Shown piece by piece: positions 54,065-62,391 of a stretch of DNA of 64,000 nt. The translations under genes were made by a program, and so were the position numbers. This stretch comes from Arcobacter cloacae (lineage in GTDB: Bacteria > Campylobacterota > Campylobacteria > Campylobacterales > Arcobacteraceae): positions 1,116,001 through 1,180,000 of the forward strand of contig NZ_CP053833.1 in NCBI RefSeq assembly GCF_013201935.1, read 5' to 3'. Every line of letters begins with the position of its first letter. The first letter of the stretch is position 1. The notes under the pieces are model-generated. The model did not search any database. It was not told the origin of the DNA and saw nothing but the letters and a program-made list of their open reading frames with translations.

Positions 54065-55483
54065 TTATAGAACTCTATTAATGGAGTTATCTTGGTTATC
54101 TTGCCTATCTGAGGTATTTAGCAGCTCAAAGACTAATTTATTATTTTGTTTGGGAACTCTTGTAGCTTTCCAATGCTTATCTTTACCACTTTGGATGATT
54201 TTATTAGCTTTATCTTTGTTATATCCTATATCAATTAAAAAGCTTAAAATATCACTATATTTTGGTTTTTCTTTACATGAGGTAATGAATTTTATAATCT
54301 CTTCTTTGATTTCAAAATCTTCTTTTGTCTCCATTGCATAGTCCACATCAACTTTTGTAAGTGTATTGTCTGGGTTATATTTAAAAGCTATGTGGTTAGA
54401 TGTATTGTTCCTATTTTTACTAGGAATTAGGATAAAAGTTTGCTTATCTTCATTTTTTTTTAATATGAATGATGATGCAATATCTTCAGCAAATGCACTA
54501 CTACCAGCAAATTCAGGATTAAAATCTTTTTGAAGTTTTCCTTGATGATGTAGAAAAATAATTGTTGCATTATTTTTTCTAAGTTCTTTTAAAATATTCA
54601 TTAGTTCAGTTACATCTTTATGGCTATTCCTATCTCCTATAACGAAATTTTTTATTGAATCAAATATAATCAAAAAATCTTTTAAATCCTTTTTCTTTAA
54701 TTCATTAATAATTTGAAAAAGAGTTTTACTATTTAATTCAACAAAGTAATTTAATCTATTTCCAAATTTTTCTTTTAAAATATGAATATTTCTTGAATTC
54801 AGAGTGACTTCTGAGTTATCACCATCAAGATATAAGACTCTTTCAATTTTATTTTCATTTAAAAGCATATTACAAAGAGAAATAGTTATTAATGATTTTC
54901 CAACACCAGGTAATGAAATTATAGAAGTAATATCATTTTTAATGATAAAATCATCATAGAGAAATTCAATTTGTTTATTTTTAATTTTTTCAGTATTTAA
55001 ATCATATTTACTTATAAATGCTTCAAATTTATCATCAATTAACTTTAAATCTTTTATTTCTTTAATTGACTGTATTTTATCTTGTAAAATTTGTAAATCA
55101 TTTATATATTGAAAATTTCCTTCTTTTATTTTTGAAGCAATAACGGTTATTTGTCTTTCTAAGCTATATATTTTTAGCATTTTTAAATAGTCGGTTAAAG
55201 ATGATAGAGGTGTTGTTGTAATTACATCAATATAGAAATTTTCTTGGATTTTTACTTGATTTCTAAGATAAACTGTTTTTTCATCAATTGGTCTATCATT
55301 TTTGTATTGATCAACTATACTATTAAAAATAAACCCATGTTGTTCAAAATAAAAATCATTCGAATCTATTATTGAAATAGCTTCATTGATTTTATCAACT
55401 TCTGGATAAGATATAAGTGTACTTAATATAGCTCTTTCAATACCGATTAAGCAGTCAAAACTGTATTTTGTGTTAAACTCCAT
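54065..55483 (-). CDS. DnaB-N/RecA-like ATPase, probable element replication protein
   Basis: 472 residues. Residues 10-110 resemble the DnaB N-terminal domain (IGIERAILSTLISYPE... DFYFEQHGFIFNSI). A RecA-like ATPase follows with Walker A ISLPGVGKSLI (about 191-201) and Walker B DFLIIFDSI (about 270-278), plus FLHHQGK and SSAFAEDIASSF as in RepA/AAA_25 helicases. The C-terminal ~80 residues look like a winged helix (EEIIKFITSCKEKPKYSDIL). This layout fits plasmid or satellite replication initiators/helicases rather than the host DnaB. Confidence 0.75.
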   Translation of the reverse strand: MEFNTKYSFDCLIGIERAILSTLISYPEVDKINEAISIIDSNDFYFEQHGFIFNSIVDQYKNDRPIDEKTVYLRNQVKIQENFYIDVITTTPLSSLTDYLKMLKIYSLERQITVIASKIKEGNFQYINDLQILQDKIQSIKEIKDLKLIDDKFEAFISKYDLNTEKIKNKQIEFLYDDFIIKNDITSIISLPGVGKSLITISLCNMLLNENKIERVLYLDGDNSEVTLNSRNIHILKEKFGNRLNYFVELNSKTLFQIINELKKKDLKDFLIIFDSIKNFVIGDRNSHKDVTELMNILKELRKNNATIIFLHHQGKLQKDFNPEFAGSSAFAEDIASSFILKKNEDKQTFILIPSKNRNNTSNHIAFKYNPDNTLTKVDVDYAMETKEDFEIKEEIIKFITSCKEKPKYSDILSFLIDIGYNKDKANKIIQSGKDKHWKATRVPKQNNKLVFELLNTSDRQDNQDNSINRVL

Positions 55484-55511
55484 ATGTTTGTTTCCTTATT
55501 TTATTTAGTCT

Positions 55512-56006
55512 TTAAAAATCTAAAATTAATTGATATTGTTTTTGATTTTTAGTTTTAGATATTTTGACTAGTTTGTTAATTTCTTCATCCAAAGAATCTT
55601 CAAAAAAATTGTTATTATTAGTTTTATAATACAATGCTATGTAATGACTAATTTTGACGGTAAATGCAACAGATGATCTTCCAATACTTGCTAGTATTGA
55701 AGCAAGATCAGTCATATCATCATTTTGTAAAGCTTTAATAATTTGATGTTCTCTAAGTTCTCTTAAACCGAAGTAAGGAATATTATTTTTAATTATATTT
55801 AATAAAATAGAATCAATTGAATTACAAATTTCATCTTGATATCTTGTATCTAGAAATAAATCTGCTCTATATTTTTTTACGAAATTATTATAAGCAGAAA
55901 AACCTCCGAAAATTAAATTTTTAATGAATGTTATTTTTTCATTAGTTAAGCTTAAATATAGCTTATTTTTGTTAATATTTTTCAGTAAAGGTTGATTTAT
56001 AGACAT
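55512..56006 (-). CDS. Hypothetical element protein, 164 residues
   Basis: Unrecognised. Mostly helical; a middle part (DSILLNIIKNNIPYFGLRELREHQIIKALQNDDMTDLASILASIGRS, described in pieces) resembles an HTH-containing bundle, but I cannot place it. It starts with a good AAAGGAG and ends 28 bases before the replication ATPase, so the two are likely co-transcribed and may work together in replication. Confidence 0.5.
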   Translation of the reverse strand: MSINQPLLKNINKNKLYLSLTNEKITFIKNLIFGGFSAYNNFVKKYRADLFLDTRYQDEICNSIDSILLNIIKNNIPYFGLRELREHQIIKALQNDDMTDLASILASIGRSSVAFTVKISHYIALYYKTNNNNFFEDSLDEEINKLVKISKTKNQKQYQLILDF

Positions 56007-56176
56007 GTTTCTCCTTTTTTAACCCATTCCACTACTAAAAAATGGGTGTATTAAATTAAATATATCAATATATGAAAAATTTAATTAATTGTTCACAATA
56101 TGATATATTAATATATGAAATTATATCAATTGTGAAACATTATGTCAATATGTTTTAATTAAATAAAGGATTTTGT

Positions 56177-56728
56177 TTGCATTTTGAAAACATTATGAAT
56201 AGATTGTTTTTATCTTTAGGAGTTAATAATTCCGCTCAATTTTGTGAATTAATTGGTGTTAATCGTAGTGTTTTTAGTAATTGGAAAACAAGAGGTAAGA
56301 TTCCATATGAAGAAATAATTTCATTATGTAATAAATTTGAAATAAGTAGTGACTATATTTTTTTTGATAGAAAGAATACTCTTCATATGGATTTACAATA
56401 TACTTTGAAAGGTAGATTGTATACAAAAACTAAAGATTCTTCTTTAAAATATTTTCAATCAGAACTTCTTTTATTACATGATGTTTTATCTTCTAATATT
56501 TTATTTGGATCTAAGAATGAACTAGTTAATTTTATTCAAAATTATAAAACAAATGTATTAGATCAATTAATTATTTCAAATAAAACTAAAGATAATGTTT
56601 CATCTTTTATTTATGAGTTAACTGATGAAGAATTTGAATATTTACAAAAAAATAAAGATGAGTTTTTATTAATTATGTTTGAATTTAGAAATTGGGCGAA
56701 TAAACTTTTTACTTTTCATAATTTATAA
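56177..56728 (+). CDS. Phage CI-like repressor (helix-turn-helix)
   Basis: 183 residues from a TTG at 56177, which has AAAGGA 6 bases upstream; the ATG at 56195 is the alternative. The N-terminal ~65 residues match the bacteriophage CI helix-turn-helix domain: FCELIGVNRSVFSNWKTRGKIPYEEII with EISSDYIFF. The C-terminal ~110 residues have no peptidase motif, so it is not a LexA-type self-cleaving repressor. It is divergent from the replication genes, as expected for a repressor of the element. Its 3' end overlaps the next gene on the other strand by 6 bases. Confidence 0.75.
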   Translation: MHFENIMNRLFLSLGVNNSAQFCELIGVNRSVFSNWKTRGKIPYEEIISLCNKFEISSDYIFFDRKNTLHMDLQYTLKGRLYTKTKDSSLKYFQSELLLLHDVLSSNILFGSKNELVNFIQNYKTNVLDQLIISNKTKDNVSSFIYELTDEEFEYLQKNKDEFLLIMFEFRNWANKLFTFHNL

Positions 56729-56917
56729 ATTATTTCTATACCATTCAAGGAAACTTTCCTTGAAATAGAATACTCTTATATTACCTTCAATATATTTTTT
56801 AATTTCAAATAATTCTTGTGGTATTAAATTTTTTCTTCGCCATGATAATAATGTTCTAGGTGTAACTTTAATTACTTCTGCAGCTTTTCTTTCACTAATT
56901 TTTTCTTGACCTTTCAT
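56723..56917 (-). CDS. Small MerR/AlpA-like DNA-binding protein
   Basis: 64 residues from the ATG at 56917, 7 bases after AAGGA; a TTG at 56923 abuts that site and is less likely. ISERKAAEVIKVTPRTLLSWRRKNLIP is a helix-turn-helix of the excisionase/AlpA kind, followed by a short wing. It converges on the CI-like repressor gene, so the two could form a switch. Function inferred from fold and place. Confidence 0.6.
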   Translation of the reverse strand: MKGQEKISERKAAEVIKVTPRTLLSWRRKNLIPQELFEIKKYIEGNIRVFYFKESFLEWYRNNL

Positions 56918-57038
56918 TTTCAATCCTTTTTTAATTTATTTACTAATATTCAGAGATTTTTTGAAAAAATTTTAGAAAATCTCATAAATATTTTTAAAAA
57001 TCTCTGAATACATATAAATAAAATTATTAGGAGTATTA

Positions 57039-57539
57039 ATGACAAAAAACAATTTAGTTGATCCGGAATTGAGTTCAAAAATTCAATTACTTACAAAACT
57101 TTCTTTGGAACAGAAGAAAAAATTAATAAATTGGTTTAATAAACAAAACTTAGAAGTTCAATTATTAATATTTGAGGAGCAAAGAAATCAGTTCTTTAAA
57201 TTAAAAAATGATGGAGCAGATAAAAGTCTTATATCATTTGCTTCATTTTTATTAGCTATCAAAGAGTTTTATGACAAAGAACATCAATTAAAATCAAAAA
57301 ATAAAAGTCAAACTTTAGATAAACTAGGAAATATTTCAAAAATTGAAAGTATTAAATTAAAAAGAGAAAAATATAATGCTAAATCAGAAAAACTTTTATC
57401 TTATCAAAGTGTGATAAAAAAACTTCATGATGATTGTTTTAGTCTAAGAGATATACAAGATCATCTTTTAAAAAGATATAGATTTAAGGTCTCTCATACA
57501 CTTATTTCTAAACATATTAAAGAACATATTGGATATTAA
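57039..57539 (+). CDS. Hypothetical element protein with C-terminal HTH
   Basis: 166 residues. The first ~60 are helical (SLEQKKKLINWFNKQNLEVQL), the middle is charged, and the end, CFSLRDIQDHLLKRYRFKVSHTLISKHI, reads like a helix-turn-helix. TAGGAG precedes the ATG. It heads a tight three-gene set (to 58272). I do not recognise the family; a DNA-binding role in mobilisation or partition would fit but is a guess. Confidence 0.5.
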   Translation: MTKNNLVDPELSSKIQLLTKLSLEQKKKLINWFNKQNLEVQLLIFEEQRNQFFKLKNDGADKSLISFASFLLAIKEFYDKEHQLKSKNKSQTLDKLGNISKIESIKLKREKYNAKSEKLLSYQSVIKKLHDDCFSLRDIQDHLLKRYRFKVSHTLISKHIKEHIGY

Positions 57540-57549
57540 GAGGTCTAAT

Positions 57550-57951
57550 ATGTTTAATGAATCAACTTTTATAAGTATGTTAGTATTTATTTTTATTATT
57601 GGAAATTTTACTGGAGTTTTTATTTATACTCTAATTCAAAATAAATTTGTAAATAACCTAGAAAAAAGAATCCAAGATCATATGAAGAACTATGAATATA
57701 TAGTTCTTGAAAACACTGATAAGATAATTGATGAATTTGAAGAGTTTATTGAAATATCAAAAAAACTCTCAAATGATACTTTGAAAATCCAAAATGAAAT
57801 TTTAAATGTTAATACAAATACAAAAAATCAATTTGATAAATTCTATGATGAAATAAATCAAGCTCAAATTACAAGATTAAGACTAGAAAATGAAATTGTG
57901 AAGCTAAAAAATATAATAAATCGACAAAATAAGCAAAAGAAGGAGAAATAA
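57550..57951 (+). CDS. Hypothetical membrane-anchored coiled-coil protein
   Basis: 133 residues from the ATG at 57550 (AAGAGG 6 bases upstream). One N-terminal transmembrane helix (about 7-29, MLVFIFIIGNFTGVFIYTLI) is followed by a ~100-residue coiled coil ending in Lys-rich sequence. The shape recalls Rz/spanin, MCP-like or conjugation accessory proteins, none with real support. It lies between two other unassigned genes in the same direction; its stop (TAA) shares one base region with the next start. Confidence 0.5.
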   Translation: MFNESTFISMLVFIFIIGNFTGVFIYTLIQNKFVNNLEKRIQDHMKNYEYIVLENTDKIIDEFEEFIEISKKLSNDTLKIQNEILNVNTNTKNQFDKFYDEINQAQITRLRLENEIVKLKNIINRQNKQKKEK

Positions 57952-58272
57952 ATGGCTTATCCAACAGAAATGTATGAAGATATGTTTAGAAAAAAAACTG
58001 GAGCTTATTTCACAAAAGAAGAAAAGAAATATATAATTGATTTTGGTGATGCGAATAATATGTCCTCTTCAAAAAGAATATATATTCAAGCAATTTACTG
58101 TATGAAAAGATTAGTTCCCATATTAATTATTAGACTTATAGTTCAAATAAAAGTAAAAAAAACTTTTAAAAAAGAAGAAGCTCCTGAAAGTTTTCAAATA
58201 TTGTATAAAGAATTTGCAGAAATTATTTTACTAACAGCAATGAAAAAATATTCTACAAATAGTGTGAAGTAA
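57952..58272 (+). CDS. Hypothetical element protein, 106 residues
   Basis: It begins MAYPTEMYEDMFRKKTGAYF directly after the previous stop, with AGGAG 7 bases before the ATG. A basic, partly hydrophobic middle (KRLVPILIIRLIVQIKVKK) could lie at a membrane. No recognisable domain. Last of the three-gene set. Confidence 0.45.
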   Translation: MAYPTEMYEDMFRKKTGAYFTKEEKKYIIDFGDANNMSSSKRIYIQAIYCMKRLVPILIIRLIVQIKVKKTFKKEEAPESFQILYKEFAEIILLTAMKKYSTNSVK

Positions 58273-58288
58273 AAAATTAAAATGAAAC

Positions 58289-58340
58289 GATTAAATCAAT
58301 TAATCATATCAATTATGGTATGATTATTCAAAATAATCGT
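58289..58340 (+). promoter_or_regulatory. Overlapping palindromes and -10 box before the Fic gene
   Basis: Three inverted repeats crowd this stretch: GATTAA/TTAATC (58289-58294 and 58300-58305), AATCATA/TATGATT (58302-58308 and 58319-58325) and ATGATTATT/AATAATCGT (58320-58328 and 58332-58340, one mismatch). TATGAT at 58319-58324 is a likely -10 box. The gene starts at 58359. The arrangement suggests a tightly repressed promoter. Confidence 0.45.
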
Positions 58341-58358
58341 ATCATTTAGGAAAATCTA

Positions 58359-59486
58359 ATGAAAAAATGGATTTGGCAACAAGAAAACTATCCAAACTTT
58401 ACCTATGACTTTAAAAAATTAGAAGATTTAATTCAAAAAATATCACTAGAGCAGGGTTATTTAATAGCTTTAACACAAACTATGAATAAAGATAATATTA
58501 TTCAAAGACAAGCTGATGCACTTTTTAATGAAGCTATAAACACTGCATTAATTGAAGGAGAAGTTTTAAATAGAGATAGTGTAAAAGCTTCAATTGCTAA
58601 AAAATTTGGATTCAATGATGTTGATTATAAAAAATTAGATGAAAATACTAATAATCTTGTAGAAATTATTATTGATGCAAATACAAACTATCATGAAGAT
58701 TTAACATTAGAGCGACTTTTTGGTTGGCATAATGCACTTTTTCCAAAAGGTTATAGTGGATTAAATAAAATTAATACAGCATCTTTTAGAGGTGAAGAAA
58801 CTATGCAAATAGTTGGTGGATATGCAGGAAATGAAATTATATATTATGAAGCACCTCCAAGAGCTAATCTTGAAAATGAAATGCAAAACTTTTTAAATTG
58901 GTTTAATAGTACAAATGAGAGTTTAATTAAAGCTTGTATTGCTCATCTTTGGTTTGTAATAATTCATCCTTTTGATGATGGAAATGGAAGAATTACAAGA
59001 GCAATTACTGATTTAGTTTTATCAAAAATAGAAAACTCAACGATTTCAAGACTTTATTCAATGTCTAGTGCAATAAATGCTAATAGAAAAGCTTATTATA
59101 AAGCATTAGAACATACAACAGGATATATTCAAAAAGAAGATAATTTTCTTGATATTACTCTTTGGTGTGAATGGTTTTTACAAACTTTGTATGAAGCTTT
59201 ACTTGAAACAAAAACAAAATTAAATTTTATAGTTATAAAGACAAAGTTTTGGGATAAAAATAAAGATAAAAATCTAAATGCTAGACAAATAAAAGTTTTA
59301 AATTTTATTCTTGATATTGGAATAGAAAATTTTAAAGGTAATTTGTCAAAGAAAAAATATATGTCAATCTCAAGTAGTTCTTCTACAACAGCTTCAAGAG
59401 ATATTTCTGAACTTTTAGAAATAGGGTGTATCAAACAAGTCGAGGGAACTTTAGGACGAAATGTAAGTTATAAAATTGTTATATAA
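58359..59486 (+). CDS. Fic family protein, class II (DUF4172-Fic)
   Basis: 375 residues. The N-terminal DUF4172-like part starts KKWIWQQENYPNFTYD. The inhibitory motif (S/T)xxxE(G/N) is TALIEG (62-67), marking a class II, self-inhibited Fic. The catalytic motif HPFDDGNGR (203-211) is complete. A C-terminal winged helix (about 300-375) with SSSSTTASRDISELLEIG likely binds DNA. Fic enzymes transfer AMP to protein hydroxyls. The palindromes just upstream may be its own operator, read by the winged helix. Confidence 0.92.
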   Translation: MKKWIWQQENYPNFTYDFKKLEDLIQKISLEQGYLIALTQTMNKDNIIQRQADALFNEAINTALIEGEVLNRDSVKASIAKKFGFNDVDYKKLDENTNNLVEIIIDANTNYHEDLTLERLFGWHNALFPKGYSGLNKINTASFRGEETMQIVGGYAGNEIIYYEAPPRANLENEMQNFLNWFNSTNESLIKACIAHLWFVIIHPFDDGNGRITRAITDLVLSKIENSTISRLYSMSSAINANRKAYYKALEHTTGYIQKEDNFLDITLWCEWFLQTLYEALLETKTKLNFIVIKTKFWDKNKDKNLNARQIKVLNFILDIGIENFKGNLSKKKYMSISSSSSTTASRDISELLEIGCIKQVEGTLGRNVSYKIVI

Positions 59487-59538
59487 TGGTTTTTATCATT
59501 TATATAACTTGATAAAATTTAGAAAGAATAGGATTTAA

Positions 59539-59637
59539 ATGGAAGATTTTCAAAATGAAGTAATTGGTTTTACAATTATTGCTGTTGTAGTAATTATGTT
59601 AGCTTATTATGAAGCAAAAATTAGAAAAAGAGATTAA
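59539..59637 (+). CDS. Small membrane peptide, 32 residues
   Basis: ATG at 59539 preceded by AGGATTTAA; stop at 59635-59637. The peptide is acidic at the start (MEDFQNEVI), has a hydrophobic helix (GFTIIAVVVIMLAYY) and ends basic (KIRKRD), so N-out/C-in insertion is predicted. It lies between the Fic and nuclease genes in the same direction. It looks like the small membrane peptides of toxin systems, but nothing proves that role. Confidence 0.5.
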   Translation: MEDFQNEVIGFTIIAVVVIMLAYYEAKIRKRD

Positions 59638-59662
59638 GTTTTTTAGAATTAAAAGGTATTAA

Positions 59663-60709
59663 ATGTCTCTTGAAAAAAATATATTACTTAATGTTTTAAA
59701 TCAGGAAGTAGTTTTTGAAGAATATTTTTGTAATTTATTAAAAGAAGAAAAGTTTTTTAATAAATTTATTGATTTTATTAGTAGTAAAAATGACATACTT
59801 AAAAATAAAAATATTAACTATAAAATGTTTTATACAGAATATAATCTTCAAATTAAAGAAAAGAATTTTGGTAGGGCAGATATATTTTTGGATTTAGGTA
59901 GTGAAAAAATTATATTTGAAATCAAAAATAAAGTTTATACAAATTTAACACATAAACAACCAGAAATGTATTTAGACTATTTGAAAAAAGTGAATAAAAA
60001 AAACTTTGATACTTTTTTATTATTCATACTTCCTAAAAGATATGCTTATGAAGAATTATTACATGATAGATGGAGCAATAAATCATTTTATTATAAAGAA
60101 AATATAAAAAATCAAATTTTTTATTGGGAAGATTTTGTTAAAACTTTAAAATATGAAAAAAATCCATTTGTAAAAGCTTTCTATGAATTTTGTATATATT
60201 GGTTTGATATGGAATCTATAACTTTTACAAAAGATGAAAAGAATCAACTTATTAATTTAAAAGGAAATAGTATGCAAATAATTGAAAATGAAACATTACC
60301 TACTTTATTAGCAAAAATAGAAAGATGTTTGATTAGAATTGGTTCTGATAAATTAAAATGGGAACAAATTAGTTCTAAAAAAGGAGAATATATATCGGGA
60401 CACTCTTATCACAAAAAAATAAATTCTTATTCACTCGTCTTAGGTTTAGATTATGATATGTGGAGTGAGTTTAAACAGCCAATTAATATTTCAATCTCTA
60501 ATTATAAAGATAGTTCTGAACATTTTGAAAAACCAAATATTAATGATGTAAATTTTGAGATATTTGAAATTAAGGAAAATAGCACTTGGAATGATTTTTT
60601 TGCATATGTAGTTCAGTTAGATTTTTCCATAGATGATGAAAGTTTTGAAGATAAGATAATTGAATTAATTAAAAGAATCGAAAAATCATTAAAAACAAAA
60701 ACTAACTAA
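59663..60709 (+). CDS. PD-(D/E)XK nuclease family protein
   Basis: 348 residues. The nuclease core is in the N-terminal half: RADIFLDLGSEKIIFEIKNK gives D73, E86 and K88, with E59 or E65 as candidate first acid, and HKQPEMYLDYL (Gln/Glu helix) follows. This matches the PDDEXK_4 type found in defence-related loci. The C-terminal half (about 195-348) is a separate domain without known motifs. Same direction as Fic and the 32-residue peptide, 25 bases downstream of the latter. Target unknown. Confidence 0.8.
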   Translation: MSLEKNILLNVLNQEVVFEEYFCNLLKEEKFFNKFIDFISSKNDILKNKNINYKMFYTEYNLQIKEKNFGRADIFLDLGSEKIIFEIKNKVYTNLTHKQPEMYLDYLKKVNKKNFDTFLLFILPKRYAYEELLHDRWSNKSFYYKENIKNQIFYWEDFVKTLKYEKNPFVKAFYEFCIYWFDMESITFTKDEKNQLINLKGNSMQIIENETLPTLLAKIERCLIRIGSDKLKWEQISSKKGEYISGHSYHKKINSYSLVLGLDYDMWSEFKQPINISISNYKDSSEHFEKPNINDVNFEIFEIKENSTWNDFFAYVVQLDFSIDDESFEDKIIELIKRIEKSLKTKTN

Positions 60710-61267
60710 TTTTATAAAAAATCACTAAACATATAAAAGAGTTTTCTGTAAACTCTTTTGTAAACAACTGTAAATTATCTTGTAAATTCAAATTTTCTAA
60801 ATTTGTAAACTAAACTTTTTCAATACTCTATTTTATGGTACTTTCTTAATTACTCAAAAAAATAGGGAAACGGTAGTAAAAAATTATTAACATTTTATTT
60901 CTAAATAAAAAGCAATTTCACTTTACAAAATAGCTGTTAGAATTCTCTTTTATAAACCTCTTACATGGTTGTAAGCATTGAATCAACACAATGACTAAAG
61001 TTGAGTTAGAATTTAAAGTTTACCAGTAACTTTTATTACTAGACTATATTAAAAACTGTGAAGCATAAAGTAAAGTTTTCAGAACTTTTTTAAAAACTGT
61101 TTAGCCATTTGTATAAATGGTAAGGAAAAAAATACCTTTATTTAGTTTTATTAGATCTATTAAAAATCTAATCTTTGTTTGATGCTTTCAAAGAAAAATA
61201 AAAAGTAGAAAGACTCAACGCATACCTATAAAATAGAGATAGGAAAAAACTAAGAAATTATAATTAA
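60710..61267. other. 558-bp non-coding stretch before the recombinase
   Basis: No open frame of note on either strand. The left part holds five phased TGTAAA repeats (60747-60810). The right part holds several short hairpins: CCATTT/AAATGG (61105-61120, loop GTAT), AAGG/CCTT (61122-61138) and ATTAGAT/ATCTAAT (61150-61172). No tRNA or known RNA is recognisable. Candidates are a recombination or replication site, or a structured RNA made toward the recombinase gene. Confidence 0.55.
60747..60810 (+). repeat. Five phased TGTAAA(C/T) direct repeats (iteron-like)
   Basis: TGTAAAC at 60747 and 60759, TGTAAAT at 60769 and 60781, TGTAAAC at 60804, all in the same orientation. Steps of 12, 10, 12 and 23 bases put them on one face of the helix. 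Such arrays serve as iterons for replication proteins, integrase arm sites or repressor sites. Confidence 0.55.
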
Positions 61268-62206
61268 ATGGAAAATTCAATGAGAGGAAGTGTTTATTAT
61301 CAAAGTGCTGTTTTAACAAAAGTAATCTTCTTTGAAGGTGCAAAAAAAATAAATAGAATTAATCCAAATCATGAACATTATTTATGTATTGCTTCTTTTA
61401 AAACTATGCAGAGTTATAAAAAAGTTTGGGATAACTTCTTTAACTATTTAAAAGAACATTTTAAAGTAAAAAACTTTGAACTAATTACAAGTGAACATGT
61501 AAAAAGCTATATTGAATATAAAATAGAATATTACCCTAGTAAACAATATCTTGAAAAAATCATATCTGCTCTTGGTAAACTTGAAATTGCACTAAATAGA
61601 TACTCAAAAGATAAATATGATAATCCAATTACTTATGATTTTAAAATAAGACAAGAACTACTAAATAATGCAAGAGATTTAAAATTAGTTGCTAATAACT
61701 ATCATAATAGAGTTTATGTAAATCCTACTCTTGTAATTACTAATTTAAAAAATATCAATCATCAAATAGCTGCATCAATTCAACTTGAAGGAGGTGCAAG
61801 AAGTGAAGGTGTAACTTTGATTAAAGAAGAACAATTAAAAGGATACAAAATTGATGATATTACTAAACAAACTGTTGGTGTAGTTGAAACAAAAGAAAAA
61901 GGTGGAAAAGTTGGTGATGTATTAATATCTATAAATACTTACCAAAAATTAGAAAACTATTTTCTTGAAAATAATACAAATACCTTTAAAATCAAATACC
62001 AAGATTACTTAGATGATATAAAAAATAGTTGTAAAAAAGTAAATGCTACTTATCAAGGATCTCATGGATTTAGATGGACTTTTGCTCAAAATAGAGTAAG
62101 AGAATATCAAAAACATGATTATACCTATGAACAAGCCTTACAAGGTGTTAGTTGGGAGATGAAACATTATAGAGCTAGTATTACTGAACATTATTTAGGG
62201 AAATAA
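61268..62206 (+). CDS. Divergent tyrosine recombinase
   Basis: 312 residues. The N-terminal core-binding part (about 30-130) has SFKTMQSYKKVWDNFFNYL. Catalytic signatures remain: R178 in GGARSEGVTL, HGFR (H266, R269), a His near 300 (EMKHYRAS) and Y309 in TEHYLG very close to the end. Box order fits a tyrosine recombinase, but the spacing and the ending differ from XerC/D and from the broken integrase at 49968. Such proteins occur on Campylobacterota plasmids and islands. It follows the repeat-rich stretch, a possible target site. Confidence 0.72.
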   Translation: MENSMRGSVYYQSAVLTKVIFFEGAKKINRINPNHEHYLCIASFKTMQSYKKVWDNFFNYLKEHFKVKNFELITSEHVKSYIEYKIEYYPSKQYLEKIISALGKLEIALNRYSKDKYDNPITYDFKIRQELLNNARDLKLVANNYHNRVYVNPTLVITNLKNINHQIAASIQLEGGARSEGVTLIKEEQLKGYKIDDITKQTVGVVETKEKGGKVGDVLISINTYQKLENYFLENNTNTFKIKYQDYLDDIKNSCKKVNATYQGSHGFRWTFAQNRVREYQKHDYTYEQALQGVSWEMKHYRASITEHYLGK

Positions 62207-62287
62207 AATTTATATAAAATAAATCTATTTAGTATTTATCATAAATATTAAGCTATATTTTATAAAATTTACCATTTTAAAAATATA

Positions 62288-62366
62288 TTTAGTATATAAA
62301 CTAAATGTAAAGTAAATATTAATTTTACTATTTATATAATTAGTCATATTTAACTTATATACTAAA
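62288..62366. promoter_or_regulatory. Putative HipB operators
   Basis: TTTAGTATATAAACTAAA at 62288-62305 is a palindrome (TTTAGT/ACTAAA). Its 12-base half TTTAGTATATAA recurs as the exact reverse complement TTATATACTAAA at 62355-62366, and a shorter TTTAGTAT is at 62228-62235. The array ends 25 bases before the hipB-like ATG (62392), as expected for autorepression. Binding is inferred. Confidence 0.6.
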
Positions 62367-62391
62367 TAAATGTATTAATAAAAGAGTAAAA

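Noticed and set aside
60710-61267. tRNA, CRISPR or riboswitch in the gene-free stretch
   Set aside because: No cloverleaf, no regularly spaced repeats of 24-40 bases with unique spacers and no known aptamer core; repeats are 7 bases long at helical spacing.
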